Shown: positions 42,622-55,200 of the stretch, one piece after another
Position numbering within the stretch: the stretch's first letter is position 1
Layout of the letters: the number at the start of each line of letters is the position of its first letter
DNA from: Enoplolaimus lenunculus
Lineage: Eukaryota > Nematoda > Enoplea > Enoplida > Thoracostomopsidae
Length of the DNA stretch: 64,000 nucleotides
Direction of reading: 5' to 3'
NCBI GenBank assembly: GCA_030248215.1
Contig: JASANG010003548.1
Span: 1 to 64,000, forward strand
The notes under the pieces: generated by a model
Told to the model about the DNA's origin: nothing
What the model saw: only the letters and a program-made list of their open reading frames with translations
Database searches by the model: none
Made by a program: the position numbers and the translations under genes

Positions 42622-43040
42622 CAGGGTTCAACTAGAATTCTTGTTCCGGCCGGAATTCCTGCAAAAATTCAATTCCTGTTCCGGTTCCTGTTCTTGCATT
42701 CAAAGATGCAGGAACCGGAATTTTTACGTTTTTGTGGCAAATTATTTGTAATCATTCAAATATTGCAAACTTTGTCGTTGAAAAATTGTTACTTCGACGT
42801 GAGTGTTTTTGCAATTACTTCAATTTTTTTTAAATAAACTGTTTCTGTTGTGTTTTCAAAAAAACTTGATGATGAAGTAGCTCAAAATTCACTTCAGCCA
42901 TTATTTGACAAGTTTTCTAAAAAGTCCAACAGTCGTTCGGTGACGAAAATTCTTTAATATCCCAGTTCCTGTTCCTGCAAAAAATTTAATTCCTGTTCCT
43001 GTTCGTGTTCTGGCTAAATTTAGTTCCTGTGGAAACCCTG
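42622..43040. mobile_element. hAT-like MITE with TTCCTGTTCC interior, copy 1
   Basis: Starts CAGGGTTCAACTAGAATTC and ends TTCCTGTGGAAACCCTG. The AT-rich flanks match 6 of 8. About 80% similar throughout to 51110-51523. Confidence 0.75.
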
Positions 43041-43935
43041 ATATATACTATATACATATACATACATATATATGTATATAAAACGGTAAAAATAAAGCAA
43101 TGCAAAACCATTACAGACATATGCAATACTTGCACGGATGACACTATAAACCTGTGCCAGTATATGGTCCAAGATGCAACCGCAAACCGTGAACACCGTA
43201 ACCGTCAAAGTTCAGATCTTCTATTTTAAGTAAATTCTATTCTGTCAAATATTCAATCACACGCAATTTTCATAAGCTTTTAACCAACAAATTTTGTTTT
43301 GAAAAAATTAGTTGTCATCATAGGTATTTTGGACATTTATAAAGCATATTAATTAAAGAAACTAACCGGTATCCGGTGCTCAGCGTACGACATCAATGTA
43401 GGTATATTCATATTATGGCAAATACATATATGGAAGCACTTAACCATACAAAAGAGAAACAACAACAACAACAACAAAATGAACAACGAAGAAGGGAGAC
43501 TGGCATCTGAAAGTCATGAACATTTTGTCATAAAGCAAATCAAAAATAATTATGCCGAAAAATGATATATAAACAGACAAACACAACCTGTAAAACGAAT
43601 GTATATATCTATATATAAATATACATATATAAATATACTTATACTCATAAACTCCAGTGAGTTGATTTTAACTCAGATCAGACAAGCTTTAAGATACGAT
43701 ACTTGTTCACTTTCCTTCACACACAACCAACTTAAGGATAACGCCGGCTAAGTCTGAGAATAAGCCTAAACTTAAGCCACAATCTAATCTAAGCATGTGA
43801 TAATGCAATAGTATAAACCATCGGAAGGCAGAGATGTGTCAAAAATATATGCTCTTGTTCATGAGCCATTGTTTTATCCAAAAATCTAACAACCAGACAC
43901 ACAATTTTAGCTATTGATTAATTGAAGATAAAAAG
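43041..43935. other. Gene-free stretch
   Basis: AT-rich, with AT dinucleotide runs near 43050-43080, a CAACAACAACAA run near 43463 and a fragment of the CACTGTAAA-type MITE at 43650-43675. Confidence 0.4.
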
Positions 43936-43936
43936 G

Positions 43937-44965
43937 ACGCCACGTCCTAATTTCATATCCAATATCCGACGCCGGCCACATCCTAATTTCATATCCGATA
44001 TCCGACGCCGGCCACATCCTAATTTCATATCCGATATCCGACGCCGGCCACATCCTAATTTCATATCCGATATCCGACGCCGGCCACATCCTAATTTCAT
44101 ATCCGATATCCGACGCCGGCCACATCCTATTTCATATCCGATATCCACCCCCCACTTCCTAATTTCATATCCGATATCCGACGCCGGCCACATCCTAATT
44201 TCATATCCGATATCCGACGCCGGCCACATCCTAATTTCATATCCGATATCCGACGCCGGCCACATCCTAATTTCATATCCGATATCCGACGCCGGCCACA
44301 TCCTAATTTCATATCCGATATCCGACGCCGGCCACATCCTAACCCCCTTTCATATCCGATATCCGACGCCGGCCACATCCTAATTTCATATACGATATCC
44401 GACGCCGGCCCATCCTAATTTCATATCCGATATCCGACGCCGGCCACATCCTAATTTCATATCCGATATCCGACACCGGCCACATCCTAATTTCATATCC
44501 GATATCCGACACCGCCAACATCCTAATTTCATATCCGATATCCGACGCCGGCCACATCCTAATTTCATATCCGATATCCGACGCCGGCCACATCCTAATT
44601 TCATATCCGATATCCGACGCCGGCCACATCCTAATTTCATATCCGATATCCGACGCCGGCCACATCCTAATTTCATATCCGATATCCGACACCGCCAACA
44701 TCCTAATTTCATATCCGATATCCGACGCCGGCCACATCCTAATTTCATATCCGATATCCGACACCGCCCACATCCTAATTTCATATCCGATATCCGACGC
44801 CGGCCACATCCTAATTTCATATCCGATATCCGACGCCGGCCACATCCTCCTAATTTCATATCCGATATCCGACGCCGGCCACATCCTAATGTCATATCCG
44901 ATATCGGACACCGTCCACATCCTAATTTCATATCCGATATCCGACGCCGGCCACATCCTATAATT
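43937..44965. repeat. 36-bp minisatellite, about 28 copies
   Basis: Unit CACATCCTAATTTCATATCC followed by GATATCCGACGCCGGC; the minus strand translates as a 12-residue repeat (MWPASDIGYEIR). Minor variants (CCGACACCGCC, one-unit deletions) are scattered. Periodic open frames are not evidence of a gene. Confidence 0.95.
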
Positions 44966-45087
44966 TCATATGCATAAAACTAAAATTAGCTATTAGCAAA
45001 CTTGCGATATACACACAGCATAAACATAATATGCACATAAACCAAATGCACACATTTAAACACTAGCACGAGAACGACGTTTCAGCC

Positions 45088-45561
45088 CTAAAACAACCTA
45101 AAATCCCTAACGCCTAAAATAATCAGTGGCATAACAAAACAACACTGATTTCGAATATCAGTTACGAAATAAGTACTTAAATACCAGTATAAAAACCCGT
45201 TAACAATAATGCAATACGCTCGTATATCCAGTGGCATATCGAGAAATTTCACATAGGACAACCAATGCCGTGATCGAGATGCCAACAGCAATATTAGCAC
45301 TAAATCCTGATACATAATTTTGGTTTTGATCCCTGTTGGCTTGGCACGCGTAATCCAGGGCGACCAACCCCCCCCCTCCGTTAAACTCGGCAGGGCATTC
45401 TTCCATAAATGCAGTGTTAATTCGAGCAGCAGCCACTGTCTTTCGCTAGGTACACTGGTGTCTACGCTGAATCTGACAATAAAATACGGCCCTTTTTCCA
45501 GCTGCAACATCCTGAAATCATTTTTTTCAACCCTCGTCCCGATGTAAATGTCGTTTTCCAT
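45088..45561 (-). other. Unidentified open frame, doubtful gene
   Basis: A minus-strand frame starts MENDIYIGTRVEKNDF and runs 157 codons. Past a run of eight or more G it overlaps a second frame (45436-45200) with a hydrophobic segment (NIAVGISITALVVLCEIS). No family was recognised. Codon-like composition and the G run suggest either a real but frame-disturbed gene or chance. Confidence 0.25.
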
Positions 45562-46082
45562 ATTTACAACAAACTAACCAAAAAGTTTCTTATGTCACAC
45601 CCACTCCTAGTCCTACGACCCATACACAACTGGCTCTTCTTGCCTCGAAGTCGTCTATTAACAGACAACATCAGTAGAAACGCGTTTGATCTTATCAATT
45701 CCAGCTGTGTGTCTCATAATATCCTTTTGCGGTACAACTTATGAGACAGTGTGATCTTTTTTGAAAAACACGGCGTTGGCTATTGATTTTATCAAAATTA
45801 GCACTACAAAATTATTGAAATCTACGGGTAAAAATGCCATAATGCAGTAAAATTATATTGAAGATATATTAACGCGTCAGAAAACGAAAAGCTTCAAACA
45901 GCCAAGTATTTTGGTGTGTCTCAGTCTCATAATACCCCGTTTGACCGTATACCACCCCAACCAATACAGTTGCCGTAAAAAAATAAAACGGCCAAAATTA
46001 CACCGAACACGACAAATTACACGATAAATACGCCAAAAAAAGTTATTACAATGATAAAAATGTTAAAATGGCAAGTATAATA

Positions 46083-46180
<98 letters not shown>
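46083..46180. repeat. (TA)n microsatellite
   Basis: About 50 TA units. The hydrophobic Tyr/Ile frame across it is an artefact. Confidence 0.97.
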
Positions 46181-46181
<1 letters not shown>

Positions 46182-46299
46182 TATATATTTTACCAATAAG
46201 AGATCGTTTCAATTGAAATGTAAGCGTTATGATATGCATAATGTACAACGAATAATAAAAACATTATTCTAAAAACGACAATCAATTTATATATGATTA

Positions 46300-46471
46300 A
46301 GCCAATGTATACAACACGGCCGTAATAGTAGTACAAGCCAATTTCTAAACCTACCCTAACCGTAACAATGAGCTTTATATCTAATCCGAAGCAAAAATAT
46401 ATCTAAAGCTTACGCTTACTCTATGACAGTCACGCAGCAAAACGTTCCGCCCCTGATCTGTACATGAGGCC
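46300..46471. mobile_element. GGCC-family MITE (diverged)
   Basis: AGCCAATGTATACAACACGG start, CAAAACGTTCCGCCCCTG and a GATCTGTACATGAGGCC end. Confidence 0.65.
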
Positions 46472-46972
46472 ATGGATATAGGTAATAATCGTTGTCAATG
46501 ATTCGTACTACTCTGATAACTCAATGTTAACACCATATCATTTTGAAAATGATATCCTGTTCAAATAGCTTTGCCGCATTTGTGATACACAATCCAGATC
46601 TACACGTGTTAGATTCAAGCGTGGAAGTGTAAGTAAACTCCAGCAAGTTTCACCTCAAAAAATCAACAATTGACATTCAGACACTTTCAACTGTCAGTAA
46701 AAATGCTTATATTTCAGCCTTCGTCTTATAGAATACAAAGTCGCAGTAAATTTAAAACGCTAACTAGTAAAATAGGCACGTAATAATTACAGTCGGGCAA
46801 ATTCCAAATCTGACAACACTGTATCTTTCATTGTTTAAGCTAAAATCAGCTACTCAGCTTACCTCCGAGTAGTCAGCGTATTCTAATGCGACAACATATT
46901 ATTACGTTACGTTATCCAACATAAGCCTAAAATAAAGCCTATGCTAAGATACACCTAAACTTAAGCTTAAAA

Positions 46973-47323
46973 CAGTGACCGATTTGATATCCGGTTCCGG
47001 CTTAATACCCGGATAAAAACAGACATGGGTATCCGATCTACACAGAGCAGATAATACGGTTGTAGTGCATCAGATCAAATTATAAACTGCATTTTACATA
47101 TGCAAATGCCAGACGTTCTGCTGCGTCTGCTTTCCCAAGCAAGTCAAGTAACAGCTTAAGTTTTTGATAATGAAGTAAAATTAAAAATCCATGCTAACAG
47201 TATACTTTTGCACCACTCAAATACTACCAAACACGTATAAAAATAGTTGCTATATCCGGTTAAAGTAAATAATTTACTATTCGGCTCCGGTCGGGATAAC
47301 ATTTAATATCCGGTCGCTCCCTG
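46973..47323. mobile_element. hAT-like MITE with ATCCGGTTCCGG interior
   Basis: Starts CAGTGACCGATTTGATATCC and ends ATCCGGTCGCTCCCTG. Flanks GCTTAAAA and GCTTAAAG (7 of 8). Related to 59686-59985. Confidence 0.75.
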
Positions 47324-47520
47324 GCTTAAAGCTGAGCTTATCAGCAAACCACATCATGTTAAACATACAATTAAACAGTTTCATGGAATACATAACAATG
47401 CCACATGGCATACTTGCCGCTCTGAACACATATAAGTTCTATAGCCAGACGCTCTGGCGCATTTATAAGATTTATCTAGTAATCAGAGCGTGGGAACTTC
47501 TCACGCTCCATTTCGTTTTC

Positions 47521-47640
47521 TCACGCGTCATTCGGCGTTATTTTTCGAGGACGTTTCGGATTACGCGATGAGCTTTTTGCCTTGCATAACGGACAAATTG
47601 GAGCATTGCGGTGTATTTGCTGTTGGCACGAGGCACAAGT
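47521..47640 (-). CDS. ZC4H2: ZC4H2 last exon (C4 zinc finger)
   Basis: Acceptor GATTGCGTTTCAG. Encodes the four-Cys finger and basic tail, ending KITPNDA and TGA at 47523-47521. It is nearly identical to the vertebrate finger from [15 protein letters not shown] onward. Confidence 0.93.
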   Translation of the reverse strand, partial: TCASCQQQIHRNAPICPLCKAKSSSRNPKRPRKITPNDA

Positions 47641-47720
47641 CTGAAACGCAATCACATATTTCTGCTTTCAAAACGCGATGCTAAATATTATATTAATGTT
47701 ATTATTAACTTCAGCAAACA

Positions 47721-47784
<64 letters not shown>

Positions 47785-50700
47785 TCAGTGAACATAAAAC
47801 TAATTTAAATTTTGAAGACAATCTAGTTTAAAAAAATCAGCAAAATTAGAATGGAAATCAAAAATTGATTAGCGTCAGATAGCGTGTTGCATTTACCTGA
47901 TACATTCTGATTCGCTGGTTCAAAACCTGCAAAACCTATCACCAACTGATACATAATATGTGCCGAGAATACAGGCTGTAGAAAACTAAAAAGCTGCAAA
48001 GAGATTATACGAAATAGTTGATTACACCAGAACTCTATAAAGGAGCTACAACATACACGTAAATTTTGAAGAGATAAGCTTATTGGCTTTTGAAAACCGG
48101 CGGATTACAAAGTTTCAAGATTGTGTCGCTTTCTCAGTTGGCCGACAAAAAGTACACTTAAGATTATGCCCTCCTCAAACTAAATACAATTCTGAATACC
48201 ATCCTTTTAATAACCTTGTAGATAAAGCACATACCTTCCTAGGATATGGCTGTTGTTTTCCAAGTATGCTTCCAGGGCTAGAATAACCACCACCAGCGTC
48301 CAGCCCAAACCCCGCGGATTTACCAGGCGCTGCAGCTACTATTGCCGCACCAGAGCCCTCATTTTGACCATTACAATTCACGATCCTTTCTTTCGAGAGA
48401 GGCTGATATTCTCCGAAGCCCATGGCACTAGATTTCGAATCAGGTCCCAAAATCGAAACTGTAGGCGCCACTCCGGATTGCCCATTTGCTCCACCAAACA
48501 GCGTACTAGCCAACCCACCTAGGTCAGCCAACGATGCAAACTCAGTAAAGCACGATACTGCATTTGAATAATTGTTTACAGGATTAAGAGTAGCTATGTC
48601 ATTATGGACCGTACCTATTTCATTATTATTATTATGATTATTATTATTATTATTATTATTATTAACAGTAACAGCTTTATCGTTTTCTTCCAGCCCCGAA
48701 CTCTGGTATCCAATATTTCCTTCTCTTCTCGCATACCCTTGCTTGCTCTCAACGGCTAAATACCCAGCCGGCAGTCGAAACTTCACTTGAGCCTCGTTCA
48801 AACTATCAGCATTTTTTCTACCCACCTCACCAAAAAGCCCATAAGACTCAACCGAAGCTAAGCTTGCTCCAGTTTGGCCCCAAGCGGAATTATGCTGGGG
48901 ATGGTCGCTTTTACGCTTGTTTGATTTATGGCCAGCAGGTTGTTGTTTTTGCCCATACGCAATCGCATTTGAATCTTCTCCTATGCCATTTTCTGCGGCA
49001 GCAACTACATGATTTCCAGATCGATGTAACGCATCTGTCATTGAGCTATCATTTGTTGCACTAACAACGTCTGGCAGGACACTAAAACCGTAAAAACAAA
49101 CAAAGTTATGAAAACAGCTGCGACCTGCTCATTAAACAAAGATTTTATCCAGAATAAAATTTAGTCGAAACTAAAGTCGGACTTCAATTTTTCTACTCGA
49201 GCTGGTATATAAATTGTAACTTGAATTCTAACTTTGTTTATAACGAAGATGATTTCATTTTTGTTCCACAGTTTGTGCATAATGTATAATATCAGTTTTC
49301 AGACATCCCAGAGTTTACACACACAATTAATTAGATGTCTATTTCAACGCAACACTATCCACATGCACGAAAAAATATAACATTCTGACAGTGGTGAATA
49401 CACTGGCTCCCAAATTGTAACCGGATAAAATTTTTTACGCACAATGCCGATGTCAGTAGAAAACGATTAAATATAATAAACCGCAATCTTATTTTGAACG
49501 CACCTCAAAAATCGAATGTTAGATTGATTCGCTAAAGTATACCTGTCGTAGTTCGCTCGTTTGTAACTCCTTACTAACCAAGTCGTTGAGAGGTTTTATT
49601 CTAGGAAGCGTAGCTCAACCCTAACGGTGGCATAACAACGGTCGTGCGGCACCACAAGTCAGAAAATTTTTGTTTACAAATTAAACACGGTGTTATTTGG
49701 CAATTAATGTGCGTTGCCGTACGGTGTCGGACGCCGCCGGACCCTATTTAAATAGTCAAAAACTACCCTAAACGTACCGTTGAACGTCGCTTGCTGAATC
49801 GCCTTCAAAACACGAGAACTGACTCCCGAGAGCATTCTGAGTAGCATTAACATCAGCTTCCACTTGACGCAATTTCGACAAAACTTGCTGCGCAGATGTA
49901 GCTTGTTTAATCGTTGCTTCAAGCTAAAACAAAAGTTATAATATAGCGTAGGTTTGGTAAGCATACGTCTATATTAAGCAGTACCATACAGAGCCTTTCA
50001 CGAAAACTTTGATGCAGATGCGGTGGCGCTCGAACCCACAACGTACCGATTACCGGTCCACTGCTGTAACCACTGAGCTAATCAGCCGTGCCAACTTTTC
50101 ACTAAAATAATTCTATATACCGTGAGTTTGGCATACAAGTTACGAATATGAATACGTAGCGAAACCGTCTGAGCTCGAGAGCGTCTCTCACATTTCCCAA
50201 CCGATACCGCTAAGTAATTCTAAGTTAACCAATGGATTCGGATTCGGTCAAATCGTAGATTCGGTGCCACCCTTGACCTACGCAGCCATGCAAACTTTTC
50301 GCTTCAATGGCTCTATATACAAGAGTTTGGTACTACAAAACACGTATATGAATACACCGCGGACATTTCGTAAGCCCAACCCTGGGTGGGGGCAAGGCTT
50401 TTGCGGAGTTGCTCCCCAACAAGCCAAATGCCAGCATAAGCTGGGCGCAGCACTAGATTTTGACAACATCCAAAATGTCGGCCGCATAAAAAGTAAAAAC
50501 AAAACAGCAACCAAGGGCGTAGTCATGGGTCAACCCCATGTAAAACAGTTTTGATAACTTATTCAGCTTGCATCACTGCCTCCCGTTCGAAAGTTTCACA
50601 GTAGCAAACCTTTTTCGTTTCAAAATCCTGGCTACGCCCATGATAGCAACTGGTTCAAATCCCGCTTACAAACGCCTCCAACTTTACCGCACTGATATCT

Positions 50701-51702
50701 TGATTAATCTGCTTCAATTCTTCAACGTGCATAATTTTTTGTTGCTTTAAATGGTCAAGCTCTTTCTGATATTCTTCAATTTGTTCAACATCATTTCGTG
50801 CTGTCGGCAACTGTGACATCCATTCTGAGCGTAACCGCTTTAATGTTTCGAGTTTGTCACTACAAATAAAATAATAATTGCGTAGCTAAGTCCCACCTCC
50901 ACTTATGTTAATTTTGAGCTCTGAATGAATAACCGTACATCAAAAAACAATACATTAGGCTTAGGTTTTGCTGTAGACAAAAGCAACTCGCTTGAGGGTC
51001 GTTTTGATTGTGGGCCCATATAAAAATTCTTTGTCGATGTTTACTAAATACAAAAAACTTCAATATATCGATACCAAAAACTGGTTTTAACAGCACTTTA
51101 TATACATATCAGGGTTCAATTAGAATTCCTGTTCCGGGTGGAAATTCATGCAAAAATTCAATTCCTGTTCCTGTTACTGCATTCAAAGATGCAAGACCCG
51201 GAATTTTTTAACGGTTTTGTGCTAAATTATTCATAAGCATCCAAATATTGGAACTTTGTGTTTAAAAAGTGATTTCGAAAGTGAGTGTTTTTGCAATATT
51301 GGTTAAATTTTGTTGTTAGATTAAAAATCTGATGTGTTTTTGTAAAACTTTGTAATGAAATAGCGGAAAATTCGCTTATGCCATTTGGTGGCTAGTTTTC
51401 TAAAAAGTCCAACAGTAATTCGGAGATGAAATATGTTCCAAATTGCTGTTTATGTGCCCGTTCGTGCAAAAAGTTCAATTCCTGTTCCTGTTCCGGTCAA
51501 ACGTAGTTCCTGTTGGAACCCTGATATATAACGACACCACACGATGATGGACGGCGCTTCATCTAAAGTATAGCCGCCACCGTTACGCTGAGGCTTAGAC
51601 ATATGCTTATACTACTGGCAACATTAGCCATTATAACAGTTACATACTAACTCACCTAAACACTGCAATTTGCACAGGATTCATTCCCGGAGGTGCCGAC
51701 AT
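47521..51702 (-). CDS. ZC4H2: ZC4H2 ortholog (zinc finger C4H2 domain protein)
   Basis: Five exons on the minus strand: 51702-51656, 50859-50688, 49923-49778, 49081-48235 and 47640-47521. All have GT-AG ends, phases 2-0-2-0 agree at every junction, and the total of 1332 nt gives 443 residues plus stop. Residues about 17-121 form the family's coiled coil, with [27 protein letters not shown] and ATIKQ. Residues 405-443 form the C-terminal finger [19 protein letters not shown] followed by a basic [10 protein letters not shown] tail (Cys 406, 409, 420, 423). Vertebrate ZC4H2 has about 224 residues; the excess is the single large exon 4. In vertebrates the protein acts in neural development and in RNF220-linked ubiquitination; conservation of that role here is inference. 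Alternative donor for exon 2: GTAAGC at 50670, adding six residues. Confidence 0.93.
47720..47782. repeat. (TTA)n microsatellite
   Basis: About 20 ATT/TTA units in the last ZC4H2 intron. Confidence 0.95.
48235..49081 (-). CDS. ZC4H2: ZC4H2 exon 4 (large low-complexity insert)
   Basis: Acceptor TTTACGGTTTTAG and donor GGAAG|GTATGT. It begins with VLPDVV, matching the family's RLPDL position, then adds about 280 residues rich in Gly, Ala, Ser and Asn. These include an Asn run near residues 262-275 (from a TTATTA microsatellite on the plus strand at 48627-48663) and a KSNKRKSDH basic patch that could be a nuclear signal. Confidence 0.88.
49082..49777. other. ZC4H2 intron 3
   Basis: AT-rich. 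Near 49710-49740 it contains GTTGCCGTACGGTGTCGGAC, a remnant of the GGGTTGCGC family. No exon. Confidence 0.5.
49778..49923 (-). CDS. ZC4H2: ZC4H2 exon 3 (coiled coil)
   Basis: Acceptor CTTTTGTTTTAG and donor CAACG|GTACGT. Encodes [20 protein letters not shown], then [15 protein letters not shown]. Confidence 0.9.
50018..50155 (-). repeat. tRNA-derived SINE-like element
   Basis: Minus strand 50093-50018 carries box A (TTAGCTCAGTGGTTACAGC) and box B (GTGGGTTCGAGCGCC) at tRNA spacing. The adjoining 50094-50155 segment (ACTTTTC.. to ..ATATGAATAC) recurs at 50285-50355 without the tRNA part. It lies in ZC4H2 intron 2. Confidence 0.55.
50230..50687. other. ZC4H2 intron 2, repeat fragments
   Basis: A hAT-like MITE end (GGATTCGGATTCGGTC to GGTGCCACCC) at 50230-50275, the SINE-tail copy at 50278-50355, and unassigned sequence. 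Confidence 0.5.
50688..50859 (-). CDS. ZC4H2: ZC4H2 exon 2 (coiled coil)
   Basis: Acceptor TTTATTTGTAG. Encodes [20 protein letters not shown] through [14 protein letters not shown], the most conserved helical part. Confidence 0.92.
51110..51523. mobile_element. hAT-like MITE with TTCCTGTTCC interior, copy 2
   Basis: Starts CAGGGTTCAATTAGAATTCC and ends CTGTTGGAACCCTG. Lies in ZC4H2 intron 1. Sister copy at 42622-43040. Confidence 0.75.
51656..51702 (-). CDS. ZC4H2: ZC4H2 first coding exon
   Basis: Encodes [15 protein letters not shown] and ends at TTTAG|GTGAGT, phase 2. The split codon AG|T gives Ser. Confidence 0.85.
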
Positions 51703-51784
51703 TATATTTAATAATTTACAACGAAAATTATTCTGTCCAAAACCTAAAAACCCACAAGTTCCATACGCAAATCATTCGGACCTA

Positions 51785-51913
51785 TGCTGCTTTTACGGCC
51801 GTCTCGTTTGCTTATGGGATTCTGAACAGTTTACGCTTAAATTTTAGACTATATTTTGTTTAAACTTTTAGTAAATATGCTTACGGCAGTGGTAAAAGTG
51901 TTACATTGGCCAA
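51785..51913. mobile_element. Degraded TTACTTTAA-subfamily MITE
   Basis: TTTTACGGCCGTCTCG at the left, a TTAGTAAATATGCTTACGG middle and AAAGTGTTACATTGGCC at the right. It is just upstream of the ZC4H2 start and could overlap its promoter. Confidence 0.5.
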
Positions 51914-52085
51914 CGTTTGAATACCGGACTTTTCCGTTATCAATCCCCAGCTTGCGTTTATCCACAAACCTTATTTTGACAAATTCCGGTATATTTTAAA
52001 TGCACATTACCACCATTGATCATCCCACACCCAAAGTATAACTTTTAAAATATTCGATTGTTTGAGGTCATAAGGACCCCTCATT

Positions 52086-52226
52086 GGCCCATGTATAGAA
52101 CACGGCCGGATCGTTTTCTGGTGGGGCTGTAATAGAGTCAGTTTAAGCTTTTGTCTTACTTTTTGTTTAGGTTTAGGCTTAGGAATATGTTTATACTACT
52201 GTTCCGGCCCTGTTCTATACATGGGT
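52086..52226. mobile_element. GGCC MITE, TATAGAACACGGCCGG subfamily
   Basis: Starts GGCCCATGTATAGAACACGG and ends CCCTGTTCTATACATGGG, with TTAGGTTTAGGCTTAGG inside. Confidence 0.75.
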
Positions 52227-55200
52227 CGAGTCAGTTATGGGTAAATAATTGTTTTGGTAGTTGGCCAGTGGCCCGGAAAGGCGCCAAGTCGTAATACGGA
52301 CTCCAGACATTATGTTTTGAATTCCTCACTTTTTTCTTAAATCTTCCCGAAATATTTCACGTTTAAATGGCTTAAATTTAAAACCTTGTTTTATGAACGA
52401 TTAAGACAAATAATTCTGAAATATTTGACATATGTCTGAAATACAAAACAAACAAGCAGAGAAAGCGACTGAAAAACAGGGGGTTAAAGCTCAACCAAAT
52501 ACCCTAATTTTTCAACCTAAGATACGAGTAAGACGCAAACTTGGTTGGCGAGTCTGAGCTCAGCGCGAAATATCTTTCAAACTCGATGATTTACATACAG
52601 CCTTAAGAAGATAAACAAACAAGTTTACATACATTAAAATCAGAAATTAATTTTTGCATATAAGGCAATTATTTCTTGAATATGACATTTGTTTTCACTA
52701 TTTCAGACACGAAATTCTGAGCCACCTAAGGCTATTAATGTCTGAAACATGGGAATTCAAAAAGCAGGAATCTTGAAATTTTAAGACTTTTCGTATACGA
52801 CTCAAAAATCGAACTTTTGAAATATTTACATTTGGTGCGTGCAAAAAATAAATAAACACTATCAGAGTGCAACGGTTTTGAAGTTCTCTATCAGGTGCTT
52901 TAGGAACGGCTGAACGGCTTTAATTTGAATATTTTTGACTTACCACCCCCGCTCCGGGTATAACCGGAAAAGAGGTATTACTGGAATGCGCTCTATATTG
53001 ATAAAAAAGATACAAATCTACCAGACACAACGTTGAAATTTATTTGGCAACGTTACAAAAATACGTCAATAACTCGATACAGAGCTATGGGAAGTTGCTT
53101 CTTCAAGGCCCAGATATCGTGTTTCTCACTCACTGACTTAATCTTTCTCGAAGCAGCCGACATTTTAGCGGCCAAAAATTTAAATTAAACTGAAAAAATT
53201 GCTATTAAAAGCAATAAAACTGCCTCATAACTCAGCGTGGTACAGTTCACCTACTAATCTAAACCTGGAACTAGATTACATAATATGAGACCATCGTCAT
53301 GTGTATATAGGGGACTGCCCACTGCAAAGCAGGAAAACTTGAAATCGGTGAAGCTTAGTCTTAGGTTTAGCCTTAGACTTAGTAAACAGATTCCCACGCA
53401 GGCCCATATATTATTTATCGCTTCAGCGCACATCTAAAACCTCACCCAAATTGTAAACCTGCCCAAATGCTAACGGGTACATGATCAAAACACGACAATA
53501 ATGTATATTCAAGTAACCTAAACTAAACACCAAAATGAACTTGTAATCATGCTGAGCAACTGGTTTATTACTGTTGAAATTAAAACTAAACATTTCAAAC
53601 AAACCTCTGTATCACTTCCGCAATAACCGTTAAATTAATGTCTAAAACTGTTGGACAGCACTGAAATAAAAACAACAAACTTGTATCAGGATTGTCAACT
53701 AAGTATAGAACCTCTGGTCAGTTTGGGATAAATCTAGTAGTACTCAAGCACAACACGTCAGTTTTAGTACCGTCCCGCATTTGGCTGCCTGACGTAAGTT
53801 TATATTTTTTCAACGCTTCGGCTTAAGAATATGCTTAATCTACAGCAACAACGCCGAAAATGACATTGGCCGATCCTGCAGGATTCTAAACACTGCGCAG
53901 AAAAGCTCCCAATATGTTTAGCGAATTTTGTTGACACATACACTTGACGTATTTTGCATGTTAAAGACCTGCAAACCTAGGACAAGTTCTCTATATAACC
54001 ATTCAAAAATACTGAACCGCAAAAGCTTTGACTCTTTGGGTTGCTCTGTACTTTACTGTGCCGGACGCCTCGCGTGTTGCTAACAACAATATAAGCAGTC
54101 TATTTGACGGCGTGCGGCAAAGTTTATCGTGCCGCGTGTTGTCGCGCTTAAAGTATAGCGCAACCCTTAAAGGCACTGATGGATCCTTAATTTTCATGGT
54201 GATAAAGGGCACTTGACATTGTATTGAAAATTGAATTTTTAAACAGAACCTAACAAATTCGGCGACATTCCAAAGAAAACACGTTTTGAGCTATAAATAA
54301 GCAATTTGCATTGCAAACTTTTCAACATATCTGATGGCAACGATTGCGTCCTTCATACCCACTGAAGCCGTCATTGTCCCGTTGCCTGCACAGAGTAATG
54401 TTGTCCAGAAGTCAACGTTTTTTCGGTGTCGGAGCGGGTACCCAAAACAACATTAGCGAGGCGGGGCTGGTGCCAACCGAAGCCACTGAATATTTCTCAA
54501 CCAATGTATTTCGTTCAATATAAACTTTAACGCAAAATGAATACAGATGTAGATGTTTTATAAAGTTTTTGTCAGACCGAAACACCAGATTCTTACTCAG
54601 CTCGTCAAGACGCATCGTGTCAACTAAAGCCATCATTTCAAATGAGTACATGCTGACAAACCCAATAATCTGATCGAAACCCCAGAATTGCAACAAAGAC
54701 GTTTTTACTGCACTTGCACTCGGCAGTTTTCGGTTCGACCCAACTACAGTACGAATAACCAGTTCATTGCTTTACCACTTATCTACAAAGAGCTATACAA
54801 ACCGCTATGATACAATTATTATGTAACATACAATAAAATATACACATTTCAGTCAAGAACTGAACAAAACATTACACACCACAACATAATACTATATAAC
54901 TCTAGAATATTGATATAATAATTGCAACATAGAACAGATCAAGTAGCTGCTAACCTTCAGGTTTGAAAACCGCTTCCAAATTAGCCACAATTTGGACCAT
55001 AACTTAATCTATATCTTCGAGCGGTATTCTCAAATACATGTAGCACTTATCCCAGGAAGTTACAGGTTCTAAGAAATGTAAATTCGATGAAAAATTTCTA
55101 AACAACATTTGATTGATAAAAAACGCATCCCAAAACAGTCAAATTCGTATTTTTAGCAACATTGGTCACAGCTCTAATTTTACAATAATAATGTAGTTCT

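Noticed and set aside
43907-44956. Minus-strand frames made of a 12-residue repeat
   Set aside because: 36-bp minisatellite; the unit length explains the openness.
46063-46248. Ile/Tyr-rich hydrophobic frame
   Set aside because: It is the (TA)n microsatellite.
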